Source: Cocos nucifera (taxonomy: Eukaryota; Streptophyta; Magnoliopsida; Arecales; Arecaceae). From it: 64,000 nucleotides of DNA. Position 1 is the stretch's first letter; each line of letters begins with the position of its first letter. Positions 11,257 through 23,050 of the stretch are shown here, piece by piece. A model generated the notes under the pieces. That model made no database searches, had not been told where the DNA came from, and saw nothing but the letters and a program-made list of their open reading frames with translations. The position numbers were made by a program, and so were the translations under genes. The stretch lies in the NCBI GenBank assembly GCA_006176705.1, contig QRFJ01005057.1, forward strand, positions 62,001 to 126,000. The letters are read 5' to 3'.

Positions 11257-13080
11257 GTTGCAGTTCTTCGAATCTAATTTTTAAATGTGATTAGATCTAA
11301 AATTAAAAAATTAAAATTAAATCATTTAGATCTAATATGTATGAGATGCATGGTTAGATTGGGAATAGAATAGTTCTATGTGTATCTTGTATAATCATGT
11401 TATTAATTTGATAAAATATAATTTTAGATCTTTTAATTTTTATTTTTTTATATTAAATTATTATAATCATATCTAAAAAATAGAAAATAAAGTTTTTAAT
11501 TTTTTATTTATTCATATGTCATATGAGAAGATGCATATTTAGACTAGTTATAGAATAGTTCTACAAATTATCTAGAATAGTTTTATTTTGGTAAGATCAA
11601 ATTTAAATCTATTTTTTAGATGTTATATATAATATTTTAGATCTAAAAAATATGCATGTTTAATTTAATGATGATACATGAGATGTATGCAAAGCATGTA
11701 TTCGTTAGATCATTAATTATATATGTGATATATCATCTAGATCTAACTAGTTTTATAGTTTTAATTATATTTCTAATTAAGATGTTCCTCTTGGCTGTTC
11801 GATCATAAGAACAAAGTAGGATTTAAAGACCCTCTCCTCTCATTCGATGAGGTGTTCTTATGGCATGTAGGGGTGCTACGCATTCGTCCTTAATCAAAAA
11901 TTAGAACTTATTTTCTATAAAATCCTAGATCTTGAAATCCTAGGATTTTGATACATATTTTTTATTTATGAATCCAAACTTAATTAAGAATTAAGATAAT
12001 GAAACTAATTAGATCTAAAATTGAGAATTTTTAGATCTAAGATATTTTCATAAAATTGGATTCGGGCTTGGGTAGCTCAATTAGGTCTAGCGGTTGATCA
12101 AATCAAATCAAGAATTAGTTAGGTGGGATCAAGAGTGCTTAGAATTAACCAGCCCAATATTTGTAAGTCTGGGTCAACGTCAACTCACAGCCACATGTGA
12201 TCGATCCAATTAACACCTAATTTGGCTCTATAGATCGAGCTTGGATTGTAGGCTAACCCAATTGGTTCTGATTCGATAATTTAGTGTCTAAGATAAGTTT
12301 GGCAGATACGATTGATTGATTTTTAATTGGTAGCTACTTGATTTGAATACGTTCTTATTGAGTTAATGGCATATCCCTTCTACCAGTCTCACTTACCTAG
12401 CCATTTATGTCAATCCAGTTCTGATTTGAGGTGGCTAACAGTTTGAGCTAACCCATGCCACTAGGCTTGTCATAACCGTTATAACTGAGTCAAGTCTAAG
12501 AGACCTAAATTGAATCTTCCTAAGAAAAGATTAAATCAATTGGTCTTCCATCGTTGTAGATGTGCGGGCCCTTTTTGGAGTTGATTATTCTAGACTGGTT
12601 ATAGTGGTTCAGTTGCACTAAAAAGATGCATCCATGTTTATTAGGCATTGGATGCTATGGGTTGGAGGTTGGGTTGGGCTCAATATTTTGAAAATGATGA
12701 GGGACCCAATCAGAAATCCAATTCATGCAAATGGTGGGTCTGACTTAACTAAGGAGTGGATCAATATTTTGGACACGATGAGATTCATGAATTAGAGACC
12801 TGGATTAGGTGCATCATGATTAGAGAACCATTGGATAAGAGTTATCCACTCATTGGTTGATCCATCACCAATAACTATTAGGTGAGGTGGTGAGCCAGTC
12901 GGTGGGATCACACCAACCACTAAAAATTTATTGATCGTGAAGATTTTCGCATCACTACCTAGGGAGTGTAGGAATCCAAGAAAATAGTGAGAGCCTAATT
13001 TATTTAAAAAATAAAATTTTTAAATAAAGTGATTAAGTCTAATTACAAAATCTAACTAGAAACTTTGACTTCCTACAGGA
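11257..13080 (+). other. Untranslated leader of copia A
   Basis: AT-rich leader of about 1.8 kb without a convincing reading frame. It contains the block attcctcttggc(c)gt..ataagaa that is also found after the primer sites of copia B (about 30945) and C (about 37280), confirming that the three are one family. Confidence 0.6.
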
Positions 13081-13900
13081 AAATATCTGCATCCAACCTA
13101 TTAGCCCATATCCTGGACACCCATAGACTGACCGGACCCAACTTCAAGGATTAGCTCCAGAACTTCAAAATTATTTTGGGTTCTGAGAAGTTGACTCATG
13201 TGTTGGAACAGGATCCTCCTACTTTTCCAATCCATCCATCCGCTGATCAGAGAGCATCTCTAGAGAAGTGGATGGATGATGATAACAAAGCTAGGTTTTA
13301 CATATTAGGCTCGATGTCATATGAGCTCCAGCACCAATATGAAGACATTAAGACTAGCCATCAAATGTTGGCTCACCTACAAGAGTTGTTTGGTGAACAA
13401 AGTCGTGTAGCCAAATATCAAATCACTAGAAGACTTTATAAGGCTCAAATACATGATGGACAGTCGATCCAAGATCATTGTTTGATGATGATCAAGGACT
13501 TAGAAGAGCTTGCAAAGCTCGGTGTCAAGTTGGACAAGAATTTGTAGATTGATATAATTCTACAATCCTTGAATGATGCATATGGGTAGTTCATCATAAA
13601 CTACCATATGTATAAACTACATAATACTCTGACAGAACTTATAAATATACTGGTTACTATTGAGCTTTCTATGAAAAGTTCTAAAGGCTCAGTACTTGCT
13701 GTGGAGCAGACTTCTTCCAAGAGAAAGTCTTTTGGAAAGAAGAAGTTTGTGAAGAAGTAGAAGGTGGATGGTGGGAAGAAGAAGAAGGCAGAGTCAAAGA
13801 AGAAGACCGCTGATAAAGAAAAATATTTTTATTGCAACATAGACGATCATTGGAAGCAAAACTGCCCCTTGTACCTGGCCAGCCTGAAGAACAAAAAGAA
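13081..13900 (+). pseudogene. gag of copia A
   Basis: Copia-type gag (UBN2-like) starting near SNLLAHILDTHRLTG, then LQNFKIILGSEKLTHVLEQD, QRASLEKWMDDDNKARFYIL and a lysine-rich linker. The zinc knuckle at about 13824-13866 reads YFYCNIDDHWKQNC. The expected first cysteine is Tyr, so the CCHC site is broken. Stops at expected Trp (13152-13154, in FKD*LQ) and elsewhere. The longest open stretch is 13176-13547. Confidence 0.8.
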
Positions 13901-14116
13901 GGCAGGTCCTTCTGGAGGTATGCTCATTATAGAATTTAACCTTATGATTTTTTCTGCATCTAGTTGGATGCTTGACTCTAGTTCTAGTGCTCACTTATGC
14001 ACTTCTATGCAGGGTCTTGAGGATAGTAGGAGGTTGAGAGATGGTGAGATGATCCTACGCATTGGGAATGGAGCTAGTGTTGCTATAGTGGCCATAGGAA
14101 CCTATCCTCTATGATT
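13901..14116 (+). pseudogene. Protease of copia A
   Basis: Follows gag in the same frame. The active-site block reads WMLDSSSSAHLC with Asp at 13974. The usual D-S/T-G triad has Ser in place of Gly, so activity would be lost. The RDGEMILRIGNG flap region follows and the frame stops at 14114. Confidence 0.7.
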
Positions 14117-14384
14117 ACCATTAGGATTAGATTTAATTCTTAGAGACTATTTTTATGTGCCTGCAGCAAGTAGAAATTTGATTTCTATTTTATGTTTAGC
14201 ATAGGAAGGCTATGTAATTAGTTTTCTTAAGGACCATTGTAATATTCTTTATGAAAAAAATAAAATTGCAAGTGATTTCCTTATAATGATCTCTATCAAT
14301 TACATATTGATATTTCTATTTTCAATATCAAGCAAAACATAAATGCCATGGGATCAAAATGACCTAGGGATAGTCTAAATAATA

Positions 14385-15170
14385 GGTATCTGTCGCACCT
14401 TAGGCTAGGTCATATAGCAGAAGACAGGATTAACAAATTGAAGAAATCCGAGCTATTGAGTCCGTTGACTTCCTAGTCATATCCAATTTATGAATCATGC
14501 CTTCATGGCAAAATGACCAAGCTCTCTTTTATAGAACATGGGAAAAGGGCCATAGAACTACTTGCCCTAATACATATTGATGTGTGTGGCCCATTTGATG
14601 TGCCAGCTAGAGGCAACTATGTCTACTTCATCATCTTTACCGATGATTTATCTCGGTATGGATATGTATATTTGATGCGACATAAATCTGAAGCTTTTGA
14701 AAAGTTCAAAGAATTCAGATATGAAGTAGAAAAATAAATTAGAAAATCTATTAAGGTTCTTCGATCAGATTGAGGAGGTGAATACCTTAGTTGGAAATTC
14801 CTAGACTATCTTAAGCAAAATGGCATAGTTTCTTAATGGACTCTACCTGAAATACCTCAATCCAACGAGATTTTAGAATGAAAAAATCGAACCTTATTAG
14901 ATATAGTCCGATCTATAATGAGCTTCACGGACCTCTCTGAGTTTCTTTGGGGACATAGTCTAATGATCATTATATATTTACTGAATAGGGTTTCCTCTAA
15001 AATTATTCCTACCACACCGTATGATATATGGCATGGTAAGAAATCAAATCTGAGTCACCTCAGAATTTAGGAATGTTCGACTCATGTCAAGAGATAATAG
15101 GTGGATAAGTTAGAGTATAGGTCTTTTAAATCTCGGTTCATAGGATATCCTAAAGAGTCATTAGGATATT
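14385..15170 (+). pseudogene. Integrase of copia A
   Basis: Pre-integrase segment HLRLGHIAEDRINKL (His pair), then YESCLHGKMTK, where the first of the two zinc cysteines is Tyr. Core: IHIDVCGPF (first Asp), FIIFTDDLSRYGYVYLMRHKSE, KVLRSD then a stop (second Asp), and a degenerate Glu segment near 14870. Several stops. The longest open stretch is 14513-14737. Confidence 0.78.
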
Positions 15171-15329
15171 ATTTTTACATTTCAAAAGACCATAATATGA
15201 TTGTGAGTCGATATGCCATCTTTCTTAAAAAATAGTTTATTCAAGATGGTGGCATCGAAAGGCAGATTAGGCTTGAGGAGAAAGTCTCCTAAGAGCAACG
15301 AGCTAAGGACCCTATGAAATCCAATCAGA

Positions 15330-16410
15330 TTGAGCCAGTCCAATCACTACCTTCTCCACATTCGTAAATCAGAAAGAATTTTTCATCCTCCTGAAAGGTA
15401 CTTAGGTACTATTTTAGAGGACATAGAAGAAATATTCCTCATGAAAAATGGGGTTCATGGTGATGATCCCAAAATCTATGATGAGGTGATATTAGATATC
15501 GACTCTAAGAAATGGTTAGAGGCAATGAAGTCAGAGATTGACTCAATACGCTCGAACCAAGTCTGGATCTTGGTAGATCCACCTGAAGGTATAGAACCTA
15601 TTAAGTATAAATGGATCTACAAGAGAAAGATAGGTAGATGGAAATATGGAGACATTCAAGGCTAGGTTAGTGGCGAAAGGGTATAGTCAGCATGAAGGCA
15701 TTGACTATCAGGATACCTTCTCGCCAGTAGCCATGCTAAAATCCATCCAAACATTACTTGCTATTGCAGCCTATTTCAATTATGAAATATGGCAGATGGA
15801 TATGAAAACGGTCTTCTTAAATGGATATTTTGAGGAAGATATCCATATAAAATAGCCCCTATATTTCACATCTAGTGATGCTGATCATAAGGTTTGCAAG
15901 CTGCAAAGGTTCATCTATGAACTTAAGCAAGCATCTCGGAGCTGGAATGCTTGTTTCAATGATGTGATCAAATCATTTGGATTCATCAAGAATAAGGAGG
16001 AACCGTGTGTATTCAAAAAGGTCAATGGAAGCGCTGTTGTCTACCTCGTACTATGCGTAGTTGACATCTTCTTTATTGGAAATGATATTTTCATATTGAC
16101 CATAGTTAAAATGTGGTTATCAAAAGACTTCTCTATGAAAGACCTAGGAGAAGTATCATTTATTCTAGAAATTAAGGTCTGTAGGGATAGACCGAATATG
16201 ATGCTGGGTCTCTCATAGAGGATGTACATAGAGGAGGTACTAAAGAAGTTTAGCATGGAAAACTCCAAGAGGAGATTGGTGCCCTTCAAACATGGCATTC
16301 ATCTCTCCAAGAAGATGCATCCCAACACACCTGAGGAGATTGAACGCATGAGCAAGATCCCTTATGCTTTGAAAATAGGGAGCCTCATGTACGCCATGCT
16401 ATGTACATGA
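15330..16410 (+). pseudogene. Reverse transcriptase of copia A
   Basis: RT domain from DSKKWLEAMKSEIDSI and NQVWILVDPPEG to the ARLVAKGYSQHEGIDYQDTF and FLNGYFEEDI blocks, then VYLVL followed by the catalytic box. That box should be YVDD but reads CVVD at 16054-16065, removing one catalytic Asp. There is a frameshift at about 15640-15660, seen as overlapping open frames ending at 15665 and starting at 15646. Confidence 0.85.
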
Positions 16411-17010
16411 TCTGAATCGTCCATGTTATGAGTGTCACGAGTAGATATTAGTTGAATCCAGATGAAGAGTACTGGACTTTGTGAAATGTATCCTTAAGTA
16501 CTTGAGAAGGACTAAGGATATGTTCTTGATTTTTGGTAATGGAGAACTCCAGGTCTAGGGTTATACAGACTCAGATTTTATGTCTGATATAGATGATCCA
16601 ATGTCGACATTTAATAGTCTATTTGTATGTAATGGTGGTGCTATCAACTGAAAGAATTCTAAGCAGACTGTGATAACAGATTCCACTATGAAAGCAAAGT
16701 ACATCGCTACATAGAAAGCTGCAAAGGAGGCATTTTGATACAAGAAGTTCACTGCAGAACTTGGAGTGATGCCATCAGATGTTGTCCCTCTATACTGCAA
16801 CAATAATGGCACCATAGCCCAAGCTAAGGAGCCGAGGTCTCACCAGAAATTCAAGCACATCGAGCAGCGATTCCATCTCATTTGCGATTACCTCTAGAAG
16901 TTACGTCGAGGTAAAAAGAGTCGACTCTACAGACAATGTGGAAGATCCACTAATAAAGCCTTTAGGCCAGTAGAAGATCGAAGCCCACCTTGAGAAGATG
17001 AGACTTAGAT
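16411..17010 (+). pseudogene. RNase H of copia A (heavily decayed)
   Basis: The equivalent of the better-kept RNase H of copia B (32065-32680), shown by nucleotide similarity through the stretch encoding DSDFMSDIDD, the Glu-containing STMxAEY block and the ADPLTKPL end. Here stops and small indels break every block. It ends at the purine tract before the 3' LTR. Confidence 0.7.
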
Positions 17011-17030
17011 TTATAGCCAATTGACTTTAG

Positions 17031-17044
17031 GTCAAGTGGAAGTT
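17031..17044 (+). other. Polypurine tract of copia A
   Basis: gtcaagtggaagtt immediately before the 3' LTR. Copia B (gacaagtgggagat) and C (ataaagtgggagtt) have the same tract at the same place. Confidence 0.75.
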
Positions 17045-19312
17045 TGTTAGATGTGTGCTCTAGAAGCCAGATTGGCTAACACTTGTAATACACTTCTAAG
17101 AAAAAATTTATAATTTTGACTATAAATTAATAAAAAGATTATTTTCTATCATAGTGTGTATTTAAAGTGTATGTAATACATTCTTTGAGTTAATGGTAAT
17201 GACAATTCATATTTTCAAAGAGTTGAAAATTTAAGACATGAATTTTTATAATTAACTCATAAACTACTTCCAACCATAGGATCATCATGAGGATGGTGAT
17301 TGATCTGGAAGGTTGGTGTACGATCACTTTATTTAAGTAGAGGAGTCTTGAGTATATGGTGTGGAGACACCGAAGCAAGAGTACAGATACTCATTAGAGA
17401 ATGATGGTACTGAGCATGACCACCTCGAGCATTCATAAGAAAGTCTACCTTCTCGTTGATGACTGGCTCGATGTTGCAGTAGTGTGTCTGGTTCTTTGAC
17501 CTAAGGTGCATTGGCAATTTATCTTGAGAGTGTTGTAGTTTGACTACATCATAACTCGATCTCCTAGCCATTCGAAGCTCTGAGGTATATGTTGGCTATA
17601 GTATGTTCATTATAGGAATTGGATTGCACCAATAAGGGATCTATCTACCTCGGTAGATGAGGAGGAGCCCTATGATGATCATGAGAATTGAGTCAATATA
17701 CCCATGGCCATGGTAGAGTGAAGATGATAGAAAGAGTTTGTATAAAGGATTTCACATAGGACTCAAATCGAATGATTAATTTATATGACGAATATTGGGT
17801 TTGACGAGTTCACCTTAACCCTAATCCTATCGAGACTCAAGATAGAAGAACCCAATCACACAGATAGATGCACTAAGAGATTCACTTTTAGTTCTGATGG
17901 ATTGCCACCATATACTGCTAGGTATCATTGGTGGATTTTGGGGGCAATTAGAATGATTTTGATGGTCAATCATTCTAATTGTATGAATCAAAAAAGTTCT
18001 AGTCCATTAAAAGATGTTTCAATGATATCGATGTTGGAGATCATGACATATCTCATTACCATATGAAATTGAACCTAACTAGATCACACAAATAAGGATT
18101 TTGGTCTAGATGTCATCAATTGAGCAAACCTAGTTTGATTGATTTGGATTATATCCAATCAGGTTCAAAGTAATTGTGCTAGCACATGATTGAGCCGACT
18201 TTCTCCTTCTATAATCTTTCTAATTCATCACAACTGAGTCAAATTTGATTTGACTCATTCCTATATCTTGAATGAGTTTATTTTCATCTGACTGAAATAA
18301 GTCTAGATCAGATTAATTATGAAAATTGAATTCATTCCTAGTGCAATTGGACTAGGGTCAATAGTTGACCCAATTGAGAGAATTGAGGGTCACATGATTA
18401 GAGACTTTTAGAAAATTCTTTAAAAATTATTTTTCTCTAATTTTTGGTTATGTGATAGGGCACAAGTTATACTTTGGGTGTGCAAATTTTCATGATTTTT
18501 TGAGGTGCCTAGGCTAGGTTTTGATAGAGTTTGATTTGGATCAAACTCTTGAAGGAAGAGTCCTAGATGCACATGGACTCTTCCTTATCCTTTTGTGTCA
18601 CCACCTTCTTGATGGATTTTTGGCATCAAAACTAGATAAGATCTGGGGTTTTTCATGGAGATCAGTTTCATGAGTCCCAATGGTCAAATTAATAAGGTTT
18701 TTGATCAAAAAGGAACTCTTTATGGCACTATGTCTAGTATAAGAACTCTTCTCATGAAATTGCCTAAACATAATTTATTTTTTCCACATCCAAAGGAGCC
18801 TTTCCTCTAATATCCACACCCCCTCTATCTTTTCTCTCCCTCTCTTCTACATTCCTAAAAGGTTAGGCATAAATCTGAGTTGAAGGTCTAAGATTTTTGA
18901 AATAAGATTCAGCATCTACGCGACGGTGTTCGTGAGACGAGCAGGCTATCCTCAGAAGTCATTTTGAAAGCTTTTCAAATCAGATCTAGATTTGATTTTT
19001 GGAAGAAAGATTCATGAGGAGAAGATGTTCAAATCTTGTCTAAGTGGATACTGGTAGAGGTCAGGCACGTTCATGGCTCCTTCCAGAACCTTAGGAATTA
19101 ATAGGATCACCATAGGATAATTAGATTATCAAATTAGGTACATGAAATTAAATCTGATTTAATTTTATTTTTAACCTTTAATATTAGATCTCTATGATCA
19201 AATCTAAGAAGTTTCAAATCTGATTAGGATTTTAGAATTTTTTTTTGAAATATTCCTTCAGATCCAATCAGATCTGAATGATCCTATATCGGTAAAATAG
19301 GTTTTTCCTTCA
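17045..19312 (+). repeat. 3' LTR of copia A
   Basis: 2268 bp, from tgttagatgtgtgctc to ttttccttca. Full-length compared with the 5' copy. Includes the long conserved block around cgagagtacagatactcattagag and the terminal stretch that is deleted from the 5' LTR. Confidence 0.87.
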
Positions 19313-19317
19313 GTCGC

Positions 19318-19633
19318 CTTCAATGAATAATGCAACTCATAGGACCTCAGGACTAACCTTGACTTGTTGGTAGAAAAGTAAGAAGAGGCTCAAATTCGGA
19401 TGGCGGTCTATAAGTAGAAAGTAGCCCGCTACTACAATTTTAGGATTAGAGGCAAAGCATTCAAAATGGGAGACTTGGTGCTTTGGCAAGTGGCCATCTC
19501 ACAACCTCAAAATCAAGGGAAGCTCACCCCAGTCAAGGAAATCATCTGGCCCGATACTTATTATCTAAAAGAGCTTGGAGGAATTGATCCTCCATGATCC
19601 TAGAACTCAGAGAACCTATGAATGTACTATTAA
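19318..19633 (+). pseudogene. Integrase C-terminal part and pol end of G1
   Basis: Continuation of the G1 integrase after copia A: RTNLDLLVEK, KVARYYN, KAFKMGDLVLW (the usual GD-V-W block of the C-terminal domain), then the closing NSENL*MYY with a stop at 19631-19633, close to the usual end of Tat polyproteins. An aataaa hexamer follows at 19646. No chromodomain is seen, as expected for this clade. Confidence 0.75.
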
Positions 19634-19736
19634 TGATTCTATCTCAATAAATTTTCTTTACTTTAACATCTTTATCAGTGGTGTAAAATTGTGATGACAA
19701 GAAATGACTTTTTGAACTTCATCACTAAACGAGACC

Positions 19737-20470
19737 AACCATGTCAGGAACAGGAGGAGGACCTCATCCTGACATGGATGATGACCTCTAGTTATATAAG
19801 AACGGAGGAGGGAAAAGGCCCTTTCAATGGCCCATTCGTGTCCCAATGGCCTTGTTAGGGATAGGAGGAGGACCTCATCCTAACAAAAATAAAGGTCAAC
19901 TATGTTAGGATCAAGAGAAGGACCTCGTCCTGACATGGAGGAAGACCTCGGGTTATATAAGATAGGAGAAGGGGAGAGGCCCTTTCAATAGCCCATTCGT
20001 GTCCTAATGGTCTTATTAGGGATAGGAGGAGGACCTTGTCCTAACAAAAATAAAGGCCAACCATGTCAGAAACGGGAGGAGGACCTCATCCTAACATGGA
20101 GGAAGACCTCTAGTTATATAAGACAGGAGGAGGGTAGAGGCCCTTTCAATGGCCCATTCGTGCCCTAATGGCCTTGTTAGGGATAGGAGGTGGATCTTGT
20201 CCTAAGAGAAACAAAAGGCCAACTACATCAAAAATAGAAAGAGGATCTCATCCTGACATGGATGAAGATCTTTGGTTATATGAGATAGGAGGATGGGAGA
20301 GGCCTTTTCAATGGCCCTTTCATGCCCTAATGACCTTATTAGGGACAGGAGGAGGATCTCATCCTAACAAAGATAAAGATCAACTATTTCAAGAATAGGA
20401 GAAGGATCACATTCTAATATGGATGAAGATCCTTAATTATTTAAGATAGGAGAAAGACATCTTTTTAACA
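19737..20470 (+). repeat. 161-bp hairpin-bearing minisatellite in the G1 3' region
   Basis: Units start at 19737, 19898, 20059, 20221 and 20382 (partial), so the period is 161-162 bp. Each unit has two inverted repeats, clearest in the first: arms ccatgtcagga and tcctgacatgg around an aggaggacctc core, and arms ttgttagg and cctaacaa. The array lies between the end of pol and the 3' end of the antisense genes. G2 has a related array with a 181-183-bp period (49323-50235). Confidence 0.85.
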
Positions 20471-20629
20471 GATAAAGCAAAGAAAATGAAGAACCAATAG
20501 AATTAAGCTCAAGTAGTATGGAAGAACAACTAAAGGAAAATTTATTTCATTAGAAATCAGAATTCATAACATAGGGAGGTTGGTAAAGCAAGACTAGTTA
20601 CAAAAATAAAAGAAAAAAAGGATGAAGTC

Positions 20630-21547
20630 CTAAGAGGGCCCGGATTCTTCAAACTTTGGGTTTCCAACCCCAACCATCATGAGAGATTGCTTCAAGTTAA
20701 CCACTTCTTCTTCTAGTTCCTTCTTCAACGGGCAATCCCTAAATAACTTCTCAGCTCGATGGCAATGATCCTTAGACTCTTGCAACTATCTTCTCAGGAT
20801 TGCTGACTCAGCCTCTGCATCTTTAATAGCTTGTTGCTCGTAAGTTAGTTGAATCTTCAGCCACTGTACTTTGGCCTTTTCTTTCCCAACTATCTAAAAA
20901 ATGTCATCCATGGTCTTCCTCAAGGAAGCGATCTGCTCTGATTCTCTGCTTGCACCAGCCCACTAACTATCGGCTAATCACTTCTGAAGATGAGTCACCT
21001 CATCTTTGGCCACCTTAAGCTCACATTCGAGTCTAGACATTTTCTCCGTCCAGTCTAATCTATAATTATGGTGCCAAGCCTCGGTATCGTGAAGTTATTT
21101 TTGAAGCTCAAAAAATCTTTTTGATCAATCCCAACCATATCATGCCTTATCAGAAGACCATGGTGAGCTCCATTCCAATAGCTGAATTTTCTCTCTTGCC
21201 GCGTTGAGCTTAACTTCAAGAGAGATGACCTTGGACGTCAAGGTCCATGCCTTCTCACTACCGAGCTTCTTCACTTGCTCTAGCTCTTCAGTTAGAACTT
21301 GCTTCTGATTTATGAAGCTTATGGAATCCTTCTTATGCAGATTTTGAAGGCGGGTAACTTCAATTATGGCCTTTGAATGACTTTTTCTCAATCTTTGAAG
21401 TTCGTCTTCAGCCTTTCTTAACTTCTTCTTCAAATGATGAAACTTCCTTCTTATGTTTTTTGCATGAGCTTTTAGTAGAACACCCTGAGATAAGGTGTAG
21501 GCTTCGACATGAGACTGCACTTGAAGCATGAAGGCATCACAATGCAA
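20630..21547 (-). pseudogene. Antisense gene 2 of G1: coiled-coil protein
   Basis: Runs opposite to gag-pol. It starts with MHCDAFMLQVQS at 21547 and reads about 300 residues to a stop at 20630-20632, with the first 135 codons open and several stops after that. Composition is almost wholly heptad-like and rich in Lys, Glu and Leu (KKKLRKAEDELQRLRKSHSK, KVISLEVKLNAAREKIQLLE, RLECELKVAKDEVTHLQK), predicting a long coiled coil. No catalytic motif is seen. G2 carries a homologue (48130-49024) collinear over the whole length: GVLLKAHAKNIRRK vs GIPLKAHVKDLRKE, KDAEAESAILRR vs KDAEAESTVLRK. It could be a separate gene or a further exon of antisense gene 1, whose stop lies 115 bp upstream. Function unknown. 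Confidence 0.65.
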
Positions 21548-22396
21548 ATTTTTGTGAAAGAAAGAAATTTGCTATAAAAATAAACTTGATTTCATTGATT
21601 AAAATATTTTTTAAGTACAAGAAAAAAATAAATGAAGAAGAAAAATATAAAATGGAAGGTCTCAGACCTTCGAAGGGATGGCAGAGTCTGGTGCGGCCTC
21701 AGTTGGGATAGGCTTCTCGATAGCGGAGGGAGTGGACGAAGTTGGAGACGTGGTGGAAGCTGGCTCAACATGTGGAAAGTCGACCTCTAGAGGGATGACA
21801 AAGTCCAATGCAGCTCCAGTCAGTGCAGGCTCCTCGACGGTGGAGGGGACGGACGAGGTTGGAGGTACGATAGAAGTAGGGTCAATGAATGAAAGGTCGG
21901 CTGTGACAGCAGATGGATTTGCCACTTCCACAAGAACTTTTCCATATAAGAAACTAAGATCGAGCTCAAAAAATTTGCCAACCACTTGATCCTCGTAGAG
22001 CTCAAATCTCTTTTAGAAGGCCTCCTAGCTAAATGTAACATTCAGGTCCCTCATTTTAGAGAAAACCTTGAACTTCTCCACTACCTAAATCTTCACCTCC
22101 GAGATCTATCTTGAACTTTGATCCTTCAGCTTGGTGATCTTGGCCTTAGCCTTCTTCCTCCTCTCCTCCTCCAAAGCCAAAGCAGCCTTTAACCCCGTTG
22201 AAGTGAGTTCTTCCTTCTTGAGCACCTCTTGAAGACCTCCGAGTTCGGCCACCTTCTCCTTCACGAGGAGATCAATCTTGGCAGTCTTCTCCTCCGAAAG
22301 GTGGTTAACTTTGGCTTGGAGGTTCTCCCGAGCCTTCAATGCTTTCGACTTCAAATGGTTCACCGTTCTAGTGTGAGTGAGTAGTTGGTGACCCAA

Positions 22397-22467
22397 CTAA
22401 AAAGAATAAATCGAGTCATGCATGCATAAGAAGAGAAAAGAGAAAGGAGAGGTAACAAGATGATTAC
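22397..22467 (-). other. Intron 2 of G1 antisense gene 1
   Basis: 71 bp, gtaatcat..ctttttag on the minus strand, phase 0, joining ..SLGTFLQ to LGHQLL... G2 has an intron at the same place (47392-47465) joining ..SLGGFLE to VGHQLI... Confidence 0.75.
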
Positions 22468-22972
22468 TTGAAGAAAGGTTCCAAGGGAATCCCAAGTGAG
22501 CTACGGGTATTCGAGAACGACCATTCGGTCTACCACCTCGGGTAGAGTAAACTTGTCGACCAAATCCCATATGATGTCCGGATTGCTAAAGGGATCCTCT
22601 TCCAAATCATCACTATCCTCATTAGACTGACCGGGATGAACCTTATGCAATATCTTCACGACGGTCGATTTCTTCCTCTTCTTCTTCTTTTCCTCTCCCT
22701 TTCTTTTTTAGTAGAAAGCTCCGGAGCTCGGTCTTTGACAAGAAGGTTCGAGGATGTGGGAGGTGCTAAAACTCCATCAATGGCACCAACCTCGGCGACG
22801 GGGGCAACTTTGATGCTCTCGATGGCCTCAGAGGCAGCGGTAGCATTGGTGAGAGCAGTGGAACTCAGAATGTTGATCTTTGCCCTCTTCGAACTGTCAT
22901 TTGATGCTTTCTCTTTCATCTTGTGGGACTAAAGTTCCCTGATGAGCATCTCAACTGCTTGGGCATCCATCT

Positions 22973-23050
22973 CTATAACAAAGAAGAGATCACAATTAAA
23001 AACATATACAAGCGAAACCCCATGAAAGTTCACAAAATGTGAAAATATAC
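22973..23050 (-). other. Intron 1 of G1 antisense gene 1
   Basis: 78 bp, gtatattttc..gttatag on the minus strand, phase 1: the codon G|AG is split between ..DPT and MDAQAV... G2 has the same phase and place (46909-46977) between ..FNLA and MTLGEL... Confidence 0.75.

Larger units (their letters stand above)
9351..19312 (+). mobile_element. Copia A: Ty1/copia retrotransposon inside the G1 integrase
   Basis: Complete copia element of about 10 kb with LTRs starting tgttagatgtgtg and ending ..ttcttca or ..ttccttca. The flanking pentamers are gtggc (9346-9350) and gtcgc (19313-19317), one mismatch, and they sit between two halves of one gypsy integrase, so the insertion is clear. The internal part holds gag, protease, integrase, RT and RNase H in copia order. 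The 5' LTR (1889 bp) is shorter than the 3' LTR (2268 bp), and the coding region has many stops. Same family as copia B and C. The exact copia lineage is not resolved. Confidence 0.9.

Noticed and set aside
21678..21989. 103-codon plus-strand frame opposite antisense exon 3
   Set aside because: Shadow of the Pro/Ser/Thr-rich tail of the antisense protein, which has homology in G2 on the other strand.
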